This document shows positions 27,387 to 35,522 of a DNA stretch of 64,000 nt, in pieces. Under the pieces are notes generated by a model. The model searched no databases. It saw only the letters and a list, made by a program, of their open reading frames with translations, and was not told the origin of the DNA. Positions within the stretch are counted from its first letter, which is position 1. Every line of letters starts with the position of its first letter. The position numbers were made by a program, and so were the translations under genes. This DNA comes from a bacterium (GTDB taxonomy: Bacteria > Bacillota_I > Bacilli_A > RF39 > UBA660): NCBI GenBank assembly GCA_019421005.1, contig JAHZGA010000001.1, positions 75,671 through 139,670 on the forward strand. The letters run 5' to 3'.

Positions 27387-28563
27387 TATATTTAAATTTA
27401 ATATATTTTTTATAAAGCATATACATAAATTTATTTAAAATTAAATCAAATTCACCAACATATTCAATTAAATTTCCACCTAATCTTTTTTTAAATAAAT
27501 GTATACCATATTCATGATTATTTTTATCTTCTTTTCCAATCGCACCAAAGAAATCTATTTTTTTAAATCCATCTTTTAAAGCATCATCTATAATTTTAAA
27601 ATATAGCCAATAATTAGAATTTAAAAATCTTAATTTTGTACTATTACCTCCATGAACAGTCCAAACTAAATCATTAAATTTAACGGTAATGATAGCTGAT
27701 AGAATAACTTTATCATCTTTAATTTCTAAAACTTCATTATATTCTTTTTCATATTTTTTTAATTTTTCATTTAAATCAGCTATTTTATTTTTATTTTTCA
27801 TTTTATCTAAATTTGTTTTTATTGTGTTAATTTCATTAACATAATAATTTTTAACTTTATTAATATCAGCTTTAGCTAAATAAATATCACTCATATTATT
27901 TTCTTTAAAAATTTTATAAAAGTTTTTATAATAATTTAAACTAAAAAATGTTGCATTATTACGATTAGCTGTTTCTAACATTAAATCATGGAATTTTTTA
28001 ATATCATTTTCTGTTCCTTTATAAATTTCAATATCAAATATATTTCCTCTATTATATATTTTTTTAGTAGTAGGATGAAAATTATTAAATAAATCATCAT
28101 TTAAATCTAATTGATATGTAAATCTAGGTTGATTATTTTCAAAGAAATAATTAAAACCTAAATGTTTAAAACCTAAATTCTTTAAAATATTTAAAAGTAT
28201 TATATCTTTCTTTTTTCCATCTATACTAATAACTTCTTCAGGATCAATACATATATATATAGCATGCTTTTTTTTACCAAAACTTTTTAAGTGATTTATA
28301 AAAGTAGTAATTAAATCTTTATTATTTAAATCAATGATAAAACCTCTTGGAATATAAAGGTATGTATATTTATATATTAGTTTTTTTTCTAAAACTAAAG
28401 CACTTGCAATTAGTTTATCATTTTCTTTTAATCCAGTTAAATGATAATTAAATCCTTTAGTTTTATTTATTCTTCCATAATAACTTGTCTGCATAAAATT
28501 AGAACTATTTTCTTTAACAAATTTGTTAAATTCCATTTCATCAACATTATCTAAAAATTTCAT
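27376..28563 (-). CDS. FemXAB-family aminoacyltransferase (downstream copy)
   Basis: FemXAB enzymes add amino acids from aminoacyl-tRNA to lipid II to build peptidoglycan crossbridges. The protein has the two-GNAT-like layout: N-terminal SFMQTSYYGRINKTKGFNYH, a charged coiled-coil arm around residues 230-275 (NEINTIKTNLDKMKNK), and the C-terminal signature HEYGIHLFKKRLGGNLIEYVGE. At 395 aa it is typical. ATGA overlap with the upstream copy shows one operon. The amino acid added cannot be told. Confidence 0.88.
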   Translation of the reverse strand: MKFLDNVDEMEFNKFVKENSSNFMQTSYYGRINKTKGFNYHLTGLKENDKLIASALVLEKKLIYKYTYLYIPRGFIIDLNNKDLITTFINHLKSFGKKKHAIYICIDPEEVISIDGKKKDIILLNILKNLGFKHLGFNYFFENNQPRFTYQLDLNDDLFNNFHPTTKKIYNRGNIFDIEIYKGTENDIKKFHDLMLETANRNNATFFSLNYYKNFYKIFKENNMSDIYLAKADINKVKNYYVNEINTIKTNLDKMKNKNKIADLNEKLKKYEKEYNEVLEIKDDKVILSAIITVKFNDLVWTVHGGNSTKLRFLNSNYWLYFKIIDDALKDGFKKIDFFGAIGKEDKNNHEYGIHLFKKRLGGNLIEYVGEFDLILNKFMYMLYKKYIKFKYRKK

Positions 28564-29771
28564 TTCTTAATTCCTTTCAAAAAATTATAAATTTTATAGG
28601 TAATACCAACACCACATTCATAATCACCTAGTAATTCCATAACATATCCACCAAATCCTTTTTTAAATTCATATATACCATATGATGAATCATTCTTATC
28701 GAAATTGCCACTTATTCCATAAAAATTATACCTTTTATAATTGTTTTTAATTCCATATTTAATCATTTCCCATTGAATAAAATATTGAGCATTAAAATTC
28801 ATATATTTTTTATAATTACCACAAAATAAATAAACTATTTCATCACCATAAACCATAAACATTGCCCCTGATAAAATTAAAGTTTCACCATCTGTTTTCA
28901 TTAATTCTTTTGCATTTTTAATTTTTTTTTCTAAACTATTAATAGTAACATTTAATTCTTTCTTTTTACCTTCATTAGCTTTAACATCAGTTAACTTATT
29001 TAATTTAGTTTTAACACTTTCTAATTCTTTATTTAAAGTATTAATATACTCTTTTAAGTTAATATCTGCTATAACATATAAAACATTATCTTTAAATAAT
29101 TTTTTCATTTGTTGATAGTATTTTAAATCTTTACCTTCAAATCCTTTTCTAGAACTAGTTTCATCAGTTATTTTTTCAAATAATTCTAATTCATCATAAT
29201 CTAATTCTCTTAATTTTATATTAGTTTTTAATGTTTTTCTAATAATATTTCTTGTATTAGAACTCATATTTTTTAAAATTTCATCTTCAGTTTTATTATC
29301 AATATCAAGAGCATATAACCATTTTAATTGTTCATCATTCTTACATTTAGTAAATCCAAGTTGTTTTAATAACTCAACAACTTTTTCATTATTAATACCA
29401 TTTTCAACAATTTTACCAGAAATATCTCTTTGTTTATATATTATATATGGATCAATTCTTAATTTAAAACCATTATTTTTTTTAATGTATTTTTTAACTT
29501 CATTAACAAAAGTTGTAACTAATTCATAATTAGAATAATCAATTAAAAAACCTCTAGGTGCATAAAATTCTTTTTTATTTAAAAATCTTTTTTTAGAAAC
29601 AATTAAAGAAGCTCCTAAAATTTTATTATTATCTTTAAGTCCTAAATAATGAACATCCCATCCTTTACTAGAACGTATTTCACCCATTTCTTTTGTTTGA
29701 ACAAAACTTTTTAAAGCATGATTTTTACTATAATTTTCAAATTCTTTTTCAGTTAAATTTACTAATTCCAT
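28560..29771 (-). CDS. FemXAB-family aminoacyltransferase (upstream copy)
   Basis: This is a paralogue of the neighbouring gene: SFVQTKEMGEIRSSKGWDVHYLG, YAPRGFLIDY, a coiled-coil arm (LNKELESVKTKLNKLTD) and the C-terminal SSYGIYEFKKGFGGYVMELLG. It has about 403 aa. ATG 29771 is chosen because GGGTGA lies seven bases upstream; an in-frame ATG at 29786 is immediately next to the -10 box. Two adjacent copies suggest sequential addition of two bridge residues, as with FemA/FemB. Confidence 0.88.
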   Translation of the reverse strand: MELVNLTEKEFENYSKNHALKSFVQTKEMGEIRSSKGWDVHYLGLKDNNKILGASLIVSKKRFLNKKEFYAPRGFLIDYSNYELVTTFVNEVKKYIKKNNGFKLRIDPYIIYKQRDISGKIVENGINNEKVVELLKQLGFTKCKNDEQLKWLYALDIDNKTEDEILKNMSSNTRNIIRKTLKTNIKLRELDYDELELFEKITDETSSRKGFEGKDLKYYQQMKKLFKDNVLYVIADINLKEYINTLNKELESVKTKLNKLTDVKANEGKKKELNVTINSLEKKIKNAKELMKTDGETLILSGAMFMVYGDEIVYLFCGNYKKYMNFNAQYFIQWEMIKYGIKNNYKRYNFYGISGNFDKNDSSYGIYEFKKGFGGYVMELLGDYECGVGITYKIYNFLKGIKK

Positions 29772-29790
29772 TATATTTTCACCCATATTT

Positions 29791-29819
29791 AGTATATACC
29801 AAATATTATAAATTTACAA
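29791..29819 (-). promoter_or_regulatory. Sigma-A promoter of the femXAB pair
   Basis: Minus strand TTGTAA (29814-29819), 17-bp spacer, TATACT (29791-29796). Confidence 0.75.
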
Positions 29820-29846
29820 GAAAAGATATACTTTTTATTGAATTTA

Positions 29847-29855
29847 TGATACAAT
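29847..29855 (+). promoter_or_regulatory. Extended -10 promoter of the rpiB-spoIID cluster
   Basis: TG-A-TACAAT at 29847-29855; no good -35. An extended -10 can compensate. Confidence 0.5.
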
Positions 29856-29871
29856 GTTAATGTATTTTATA

Positions 29872-29908
29872 AGGGTGAATAAATTAGGATATTCACTCTA
29901 ATTTTTTA
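29872..29908 (+). terminator. Leader terminator (attenuator) before rpiB
   Basis: AGGGTGAATA pairs with TATTCACTCT (ten pairs, one G-U) around an eight-base loop and is followed by AATTTTTT. It lies between the promoter and the rpiB start, so it can act as an attenuator. Confidence 0.6.
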
Positions 29909-29929
29909 ATTTATAAGGATGGTGTTATT

Positions 29930-30367
29930 ATGAAACTAGCAATTGCTTCAGATCATAGAGGTTATGAAAAAAAACAAAAACTGATAAAATTTTTAATAAG
30001 TAAGGGATATAATGTAGATGACTTTGGAACTAATAATCAAGATAGTGTTGATTATCCAGATTATGCTTTTGAAGTTGCTAAAAAGGTAAGTAATAATGAA
30101 TATGATTTTGGAATATTATTATGTGCGAATGGAATAGGAATGTCTATTGCTGCTAATAAGGTTAAAAAAATAAGATGTGCGAAAGTAAGTAATGTAGAAG
30201 AAGCAAGACATTCAAGAATTGATAATGATTGTAACATGATTGCAATAGGTGCGAATGAACCAACAATAGAATTAGAAAAAATGTTATTAATGTTTTTAAC
30301 TACAAAATTTAATGGAGAAGAAAGATTTGTAAGAAGAATAGGAAAAATAAGCGATTATGAACATTAA
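29930..30367 (+). CDS. rpiB: RpiB/LacAB-family sugar-phosphate isomerase
   Basis: The family core is clear: ASDHRGYEKKQKL at the N-terminus, GTNNQDSVDYPDYA, and the active-site loop CANGIGMSIAANKV with the catalytic Cys. RpiB interconverts ribose-5-phosphate and ribulose-5-phosphate; in E. coli RpiB the loop is CGTGIGMS, and here Gly-Thr is replaced by Ala-Asn, so substrate preference may differ. At 145 aa it is normal. The 3' end overlaps the DUF1146 gene by 11 bases. Confidence 0.9.
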   Translation: MKLAIASDHRGYEKKQKLIKFLISKGYNVDDFGTNNQDSVDYPDYAFEVAKKVSNNEYDFGILLCANGIGMSIAANKVKKIRCAKVSNVEEARHSRIDNDCNMIAIGANEPTIELEKMLLMFLTTKFNGEERFVRRIGKISDYEH

Positions 30368-30554
30368 AATAGTTTTATATATAATTATAGTACCATTAGT
30401 AATTTGGGCATTAGATGCAGTAAATTTTAACAATATAATAAAGAAGAATAAATATCGTCAAGTTCGCATATTATATATATTAATAAGTGTATCTTTATCG
30501 TATTTGGCTGTTAATTTTTTATATGATTTTTATATTAATTCCAATATGATTTAA
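30357..30554 (+). CDS. DUF1146-family small membrane protein (YwzB-like)
   Basis: A 65-aa protein with two membrane segments (VLYIIIVPLVIWALDAV and ILYILISVSLSYLAVNFLY) joined by a basic loop. The W-AL-A-N-F-N pattern and length match DUF1146/YwzB. In Bacillus ywzB lies upstream of murAA-spoIID-spoIIQ-spoIIID-mbl, the same order as here without murAA. The function is unknown. Confidence 0.8.
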   Translation: MNIKIVLYIIIVPLVIWALDAVNFNNIIKKNKYRQVRILYILISVSLSYLAVNFLYDFYINSNMI

Positions 30555-30563
30555 GGTGATCAA

Positions 30564-31490
30564 ATGAAAAAAATTTTTGGTATAACTATCTTATTTATAT
30601 TAATTCCATATTTAATAGTTAATATTATAACAACTAAAGTAAATATATCTTTTAAACATAATGAAAATAAAGAAATTAATGTAAGAGTAAAAAGACTTGC
30701 TAGTAACAAAATTGAAAAAATACCTTTTGAAAAATATATCCAAGGTGTTTTAGCAAGTGAGGTTCCTGTTTCTTTTGAAATGGAAGCTTTAAAAGCTCAG
30801 GCGGTTGCTGCTAGAAGTTATGCTTTAAAAAAAATGGAAAATTCTAAAACTGATGAATATGATTTAGTCGACAGCGTCAGTAATCAAGTTTATTTAAATG
30901 AAGAAGAATTAAAAAATAAATGGCAAGATAATTATGAAAAATATTACGAAAAAATAAAAACAGCTGTTAATGAAACAAAAGGAGAATATTTAGAATATAA
31001 TGGGGAAGTAATTAATGCTTTCTTTTTTTCTACAAGTGTTGGGAAAACAGAAAACTGTGAAGAAGTTTTCCAAGAAAATTTACCTTATTTAAAAAGTGTT
31101 GATTCATCATGGGACAAAGATAATTCTCCCGTATTTAATGATACTGTTGAAATGAGTTTAAATGAATTTTATGATAAGTTAAATTTAGAATTTAATGATA
31201 ATATAAATATTGAAGTATTAGAAACTACAAGTACGGGAAGAATAAAAAAAATTGTTATTAATAATCATGAATTAACGGGAAATGAAATTGCTAAAAATTT
31301 AAAATTAAGATCAAATTATTTTAAAATAGAAAAAATTGATAAAACTATTAAAATAACTACAACTGGTTATGGTCATGGTGTTGGTTTAAGTCAATATGGT
31401 TCAAATGGTATGGCCAAAGAAGGATATAAGTATGATGAAATATTGAAACATTATTATACTGGAGTAAATATAAAAAAATTAAAAAATTAG
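30564..31490 (+). CDS. spoIID: Stage II sporulation protein D (lytic transglycosylase)
   Basis: SpoIID, with SpoIIP and SpoIIM, degrades septal peptidoglycan during engulfment. It has an N-terminal membrane anchor (FGITILFILIPYLIVNII), then the SpoIID core: GVLASEVPVSFEMEALKAQA with the catalytic Glu, VAARSYAL, and the C-terminal GYGHGVGLSQYGSNGMA. At 308 aa it is close to other SpoIIDs. The promoter is probably upstream at rpiB or within it; mother-cell sigma-E control is known for the family but no clear sigma-E box is seen. Confidence 0.94.
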   Translation: MKKIFGITILFILIPYLIVNIITTKVNISFKHNENKEINVRVKRLASNKIEKIPFEKYIQGVLASEVPVSFEMEALKAQAVAARSYALKKMENSKTDEYDLVDSVSNQVYLNEEELKNKWQDNYEKYYEKIKTAVNETKGEYLEYNGEVINAFFFSTSVGKTENCEEVFQENLPYLKSVDSSWDKDNSPVFNDTVEMSLNEFYDKLNLEFNDNINIEVLETTSTGRIKKIVINNHELTGNEIAKNLKLRSNYFKIEKIDKTIKITTTGYGHGVGLSQYGSNGMAKEGYKYDEILKHYYTGVNIKKLKN

Positions 31491-31536
31491 TATAAAAATT
31501 AATATATTGGTTCACACTTTAAATAGAGGTGAAAAT

Positions 31537-32169
31537 ATGTTAAATAGAAAGTTGAAAAAACCAGTTGTATATAGTATGTATGGATGTGCCTTTTTGTTGT
31601 TATTTACTGGAGTTTTCTTTATAGAAAAAGCTATAACTTCTAAAAATTTTGAGAATGCAGATGATTATAATTATGTATCAAGAACGGTATTTGATGATAG
31701 CATTCCAGTAGTAAGTACGAAAGATGTACTCATAAGACCATATACTGCAAGTAACGTTAAAGTTATTAAAGATTTTTATGACTATAAAGCAGATGATGAA
31801 ATGCAACAAAAATCTATTATAGTTCATGATAGAACTTATTTACAAAATACCGGTGTATCATATGGTTTAGAAGAGAGTTTTGATGTTGTATCAATTTTAG
31901 ATGGAACAGTTGTTAAAGTAAGTCAAGATGATTTATTAGGCAATATTGTTGAAATCAAACATGATAATGATATAATAAGTACTTACCAAAGTTTGGGAGA
32001 AGTTAATGTTAAAGAAAATGATACTGTTAGTCAAGGACAAGTTATTGGTAAAAGCGGTAGTGCGAATATATCAACAGATTTAGGAAATCATTTATATTTT
32101 GAATTAGTTGTTAAAGGCTCTATTGTTAATCCTGAAAACTATTATGATAAACAAATCAATGAACTATAA
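31537..32169 (+). CDS. spoIIQ: SpoIIQ, forespore LytM-domain engulfment protein
   Basis: One N-terminal membrane segment (YGCAFLLLFTGVFFIEKAI) precedes a LytM domain with the SpoIIQ pattern LLGNIVEIKHDND, STYQSLGEV, GQVIGKSGSAN and GNHLYFEL. In active M23 enzymes the first motif is H-x3-D and the last H-x-H; here the first reads YGLEESFDV and the last HLYFE, so zinc binding is lost as in Bacillus SpoIIQ. It would pair with SpoIIIAH across the septum. ATG 31537 has GAGGTGA upstream. Confidence 0.9.
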   Translation: MLNRKLKKPVVYSMYGCAFLLLFTGVFFIEKAITSKNFENADDYNYVSRTVFDDSIPVVSTKDVLIRPYTASNVKVIKDFYDYKADDEMQQKSIIVHDRTYLQNTGVSYGLEESFDVVSILDGTVVKVSQDDLLGNIVEIKHDNDIISTYQSLGEVNVKENDTVSQGQVIGKSGSANISTDLGNHLYFELVVKGSIVNPENYYDKQINEL

Positions 32170-32190
32170 GAGCACATGTGCTCTTTTTTT
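32168..32190 (+). terminator. Intrinsic terminator after spoIIQ
   Basis: A perfect 18-bp palindrome (AAGAGCACATGTGCTCTT) runs into T7. Confidence 0.8.
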
Positions 32191-32202
32191 AGGTATAAAA
32201 TG

Positions 32203-32232
32203 ACCCCTTATTGATATAATTAATTAGGGGGT
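32203..32232 (+). promoter_or_regulatory. Hairpin over the spoIIID ribosome site, with an extended -10 in its loop
   Basis: ACCCCTTA (32203-32210) pairs over eight positions with TTAGGGGGT (32224-32232), covering the Shine-Dalgarno AGGGGG. The 14-base loop contains TG-A-TATAAT (32212-32220), which could start a short-leader transcript that escapes the hairpin. Read-through RNA from spoIIQ would be folded. Confidence 0.5.
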
Positions 32233-32235
32233 ATT

Positions 32236-32490
32236 ATGAATAATAATATTGTTAAACGTGTACTAAGTGAAGCAGATTATATTATTGAAACAAACCAAAC
32301 AGTTAGAGAAATTGCTAAAATATATAATGTTTCTAAAAGTACAGTTCATAAAGACTTGCATGAACGTTTATTAAAGATAAATAAAAGTAAATTTTATTTG
32401 GTTGATAAGATATTAAAACATCATATTGATATAAGACATATTAGGGGTGGAGAATCAACTAAAAAAAAGTACCAAAATTTAACAATATAA
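32236..32490 (+). CDS. spoIIID: Sporulation transcription regulator SpoIIID
   Basis: SpoIIID is a mother-cell regulator acting between sigma-E and sigma-K. The helix-turn-helix reads QTVREIAKIYNVSKSTVHKDLHERL, and the basic C-terminal tail includes RHIRGGESTKKKY, which contacts DNA outside the HTH in Bacillus. At 84 aa it is slightly shorter than the usual ~93. The position between spoIIQ and mbl matches Bacillus. Confidence 0.94.
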   Translation: MNNNIVKRVLSEADYIIETNQTVREIAKIYNVSKSTVHKDLHERLLKINKSKFYLVDKILKHHIDIRHIRGGESTKKKYQNLTI

Positions 32491-32511
32491 CTATAAAATA
32501 TAAGAATAATG

Positions 32512-32520
32512 TGTTATAAT
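32512..32520 (+). promoter_or_regulatory. Extended -10 promoter of mbl
   Basis: TG-T-TATAAT at 32512-32520, 34 bases before the start; -35 is not recognisable. Confidence 0.5.
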
Positions 32521-32553
32521 ATTATTTAATTGAAGCAGAAGAAGGTGAAAAAA

Positions 32554-33543
32554 ATGTTTGCAAAAGATATAGGTATTGATTTAGGAACAGCCAATGTACT
32601 TATTTACATTAAAGGTCAAGGTATAGTTTTAAATGAACCAAGTGTAGTAGCAATTGATTCTGAAACAAAAAAACCACTTGCAGTAGGAACCGCCGCTAGA
32701 GATATGCTAGGGAGAACTCCAGGAAAAGTAAAAGCTATAAGACCAATGAAAGATGGAGTAATTGCTGATTTTGAAATTACGGAAATTATGTTAGATAGTT
32801 TTATTCGCAAAATCAATGGTAAAAGCTTTTTATCTCGTCCTAGAATTTTGATTTGTTGTCCTTCAAATATAACTCAAGTTGAAAAAAACGCTATTAAGGA
32901 AGCTGCTGAAAGAACTGGAGCAAAAAGGGTATTTTTAGAAGAAGAACCAAAAGTAGCAGCAGTTGGAGCTGGACTTGATATATCAAAACCAAGTGGTAAT
33001 ATGGTTATTGACGTAGGGGGAGGAACAACAGATATTGCAGTTTTATCTTTAGGTGGAATTGTTACAAGTTCATCAATCAAAATAGCCGGAAATGTATTCG
33101 ATAATGATATAATGAAATATATTAAAGATAAATATAAATTATTAATCGGTGATCGAACAGCTGAAGAAATAAAAGTAACAATTGGAACAGTTTACCCTGA
33201 ATCTAAAAAAGAAAAAATGGAAGTTCGTGGTCGTGATTTAGTAACTGGACTACCACATACAATAACAGTTTGTTCAGATGAAGTTGAAGAAGCTTTAAGA
33301 GAAAGTGTTTACTTAATTGTAAATACAACAAAAAATGTTTTAGAACAAACACCTCCTGAATTATCAGCTGATATTATTGATAAAGGTATTGTTGTAACAG
33401 GTGGAGGAGCTTTAATAGATGGGTTTGATAAATTACTTGCTCATGAATTAAAAGTACCAGTTTTTGTAGCTGAAAGTCCTTTAACATGTGTAGTTGAAGG
33501 AACAGGAATTTTATTAGATAATTTGTATTTGATTGATAAATAA
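32554..33543 (+). CDS. mbl: MreB-like actin homologue Mbl
   Basis: A cytoskeletal actin-fold ATPase that guides lateral-wall synthesis. Phosphate 1 loop DIGIDLGTANVLIY, phosphate 2 VIDVGGGTTDIAVLSLGGI, adenosine motif VVTGGGALIDGF and the RPILICCPSN-like RPRILICCPSN segment are all present. At 329 aa it is normal. Synteny after spoIIID supports Mbl rather than MreB itself. ATG 32554 has GAAGGTG upstream. Confidence 0.93.
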   Translation: MFAKDIGIDLGTANVLIYIKGQGIVLNEPSVVAIDSETKKPLAVGTAARDMLGRTPGKVKAIRPMKDGVIADFEITEIMLDSFIRKINGKSFLSRPRILICCPSNITQVEKNAIKEAAERTGAKRVFLEEEPKVAAVGAGLDISKPSGNMVIDVGGGTTDIAVLSLGGIVTSSSIKIAGNVFDNDIMKYIKDKYKLLIGDRTAEEIKVTIGTVYPESKKEKMEVRGRDLVTGLPHTITVCSDEVEEALRESVYLIVNTTKNVLEQTPPELSADIIDKGIVVTGGGALIDGFDKLLAHELKVPVFVAESPLTCVVEGTGILLDNLYLIDK

Positions 33544-33568
33544 AGTTAAATTAATTAACTTTTTTTTA
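33542..33568 (+). terminator. Intrinsic terminator after mbl
   Basis: AAGTTAA/TTAACTT stem with an ATTAA loop and T8. Confidence 0.7.
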
Positions 33569-33585
33569 TTATAATATGAATAATA

Positions 33586-33614
33586 TAGATTTTATAATAG
33601 AAATTTGATACAAT
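33586..33614 (+). promoter_or_regulatory. Extended -10 promoter of the tagO gene
   Basis: TAGATT, 17-bp spacer, TACAAT (33609-33614) with an upstream TG (33606-33607). Confidence 0.5.
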
Positions 33615-33631
33615 ATTTTTAGGTGAAAAAA

Positions 33632-34690
33632 ATGAATACTGATATGTTAAAGGAAATTTTATTAATTGTTATAACAACATTTACTTTTGTAGCAGTTATA
33701 ACACCATTTATTAAAAATACTGCTATCCATATAGGAGCAGTTGATATCCCAAATGAAAGAAAAGTTCATAAAAAAGTCATGCCTAGATTAGGTGGTTTAG
33801 GAATGTTTTTAGGATTTTTATTAGGATATATGTTATTTGGTACTCCAAGTGCAATTATGAATTCTATTTTAATAGGAAGCTTTATTATTGTTTTAGTAGG
33901 AGTAATTGATGATATTAAACCATTAAAACCAAAAACAAAATTTCTAGGACAATTAGCATCTGCTTGTATAGTAGTATTTTATGGAAATATTTTATTACAA
34001 GATATAAGTGCATTTGGAATTTATATAGATTTTAAAATATTTGCTTATCCACTAACTATTTTCTTTATTTTAGGTTGTATTAACTGTTTAAACCTAATAG
34101 ATGGATTAGATGGACTAGCTGCTGGAATTAGCTCAATATATTTCTTAACTATTGGAATAATTGCCACAATTCAAGGAACATATGGTCTAGACTATATAAT
34201 AACATTTATCTTGCTAGGTTCTACTTTAGGATTTTTAGTTCACAATTTTTATCCTGCTAAAATTTTTATGGGTGATTCTGGTTCTTTATTTTTAGGATTT
34301 ATCATCGCCGTAATCGCGCTTTTAGGATTTAAAAATGTTACTATGACTTCTTTAATTATTCCTCTTTTAATTTTAGCTATACCTATTTTGGATACTGTGT
34401 TTGCTATAATTAGGAGAACCCTAAAAGGAGAGAAAATATCAACACCTGATAAATGTCACATTCATCATCAATTATTAAATAAAAAGTTTTCTCAACGTTC
34501 AACTGTACTCATAATATACGCTATAAATATTTTATTTGCAATTGCATCAATTGTTTATGTCCTTAAAGATCAATTAATTGGATATATTATATATGGATTA
34601 TTATTATTAATTGTTTTAGTTTTTATTTTTACTACTAATATTATTTTTGATTCAAAAAAAGTCCAAGAAAAAATAAAAAAACATATTTAA
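33632..34690 (+). CDS. tagO: TagO/WecA-type undecaprenyl-phosphate GlcNAc-1-phosphate transferase
   Basis: This polytopic enzyme begins lipid-linked wall-polymer synthesis. The Asp-rich motifs of the family are present: DDIKPLKPKTKFLGQ, NLIDGLDGLAAGI, MGDSGSLFLGF, and the cytosolic His motif CHIHHQLL. About ten membrane segments. At 352 aa it is normal. Start ATG 33632 has AGGTGA upstream. It implies a teichoic-acid-like or other secondary wall polymer, which fits the mbl neighbour. Confidence 0.9.
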   Translation: MNTDMLKEILLIVITTFTFVAVITPFIKNTAIHIGAVDIPNERKVHKKVMPRLGGLGMFLGFLLGYMLFGTPSAIMNSILIGSFIIVLVGVIDDIKPLKPKTKFLGQLASACIVVFYGNILLQDISAFGIYIDFKIFAYPLTIFFILGCINCLNLIDGLDGLAAGISSIYFLTIGIIATIQGTYGLDYIITFILLGSTLGFLVHNFYPAKIFMGDSGSLFLGFIIAVIALLGFKNVTMTSLIIPLLILAIPILDTVFAIIRRTLKGEKISTPDKCHIHHQLLNKKFSQRSTVLIIYAINILFAIASIVYVLKDQLIGYIIYGLLLLIVLVFIFTTNIIFDSKKVQEKIKKHI

Positions 34691-34736
34691 TAGTATAAAA
34701 TTAGACTGGTAAACAATAATAATAATGGGTGATATA

Positions 34737-35456
34737 ATGGAAATTAATTGGACAGAATTAGGTGCGGTTATTTCAAGAGCATTAATGTCATTAGTTGCTC
34801 TTTTTATTGTAACTAAATTAATTGGTAAAAAACAAGTTTCAGAACTTAGTTTATTTGATTATGTAATTGGAATATCTATTGGAAATTTTGCAGCTGAAAT
34901 GACTATAAACACCGATAGTCCTGAAATCAATGGAATAATAGCAGTTTTTATTTTCGGCTTAATAGCGTATTTAGTGTCAATTGCAACCATTAAAAGTATT
35001 ATCTTAAGAAGATTTTTTATTGGAACACCAACAATTTTAATTCAAAAAGGTAAAATTTTAGAAAAAAACCTCAAAAGATGTAAAATGGATGTAAATGATT
35101 TATTAGAACAAATAAGAATAGGTGGATATTTTAATTTAGATGAGGTTGATTATGCAATTATGGAAGCTAATGGAAAGGTTAGTATTTTTCCTAAAGGAGA
35201 AAATAAACCAGCAACTTTGAAAGATTTAAAATTAAAAGTTGAAAAACAAAGTTTATGTTCCAATGTCATAATTGATGGAAAAATAATGCATGGAAATTTA
35301 GAAAATATGCATAAGGATGAGAATTGGTTAATTAAACAATTAAAAGTAAAAGGAAAAAAATTAGATGAAATTTTATTAGCAACATTAGATTTGAATGAAA
35401 AACTAATTTTATATGAAAGAAACTATAATTTAAAAGTTGATGATGTATTAGAATAA
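34737..35456 (+). CDS. DUF421-domain membrane protein (YetF-like)
   Basis: Three N-terminal membrane helices include the family signature LIGKKQVSELSLFDYVIGISIGNFAAEM. The soluble DUF421 domain follows, with PTILIQKGKILEKNLKR and a second copy of the fold further on. YetF-type proteins sit in the membrane; in some Bacillus a DUF421 protein influences spore heat resistance and germination. Start ATG 34737 follows GGGTGAT; an ATG at 34725 overlaps that site. Confidence 0.85.
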   Translation: MEINWTELGAVISRALMSLVALFIVTKLIGKKQVSELSLFDYVIGISIGNFAAEMTINTDSPEINGIIAVFIFGLIAYLVSIATIKSIILRRFFIGTPTILIQKGKILEKNLKRCKMDVNDLLEQIRIGGYFNLDEVDYAIMEANGKVSIFPKGENKPATLKDLKLKVEKQSLCSNVIIDGKIMHGNLENMHKDENWLIKQLKVKGKKLDEILLATLDLNEKLILYERNYNLKVDDVLE

Positions 35457-35462
35457 AAAAAC

Positions 35463-35492
35463 TTGCCATAATGACTATAAACGTGATATAAT
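35463..35492 (+). promoter_or_regulatory. Strong sigma-A promoter of typA
   Basis: TTGCCA (35463-35468), 18-bp spacer, TATAAT (35487-35492) with extended TG at 35484-35485. Confidence 0.75.
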
Positions 35493-35522
35493 AGCCCAAG
35501 TTAAAAAAGGAAAGTGAAAAAA

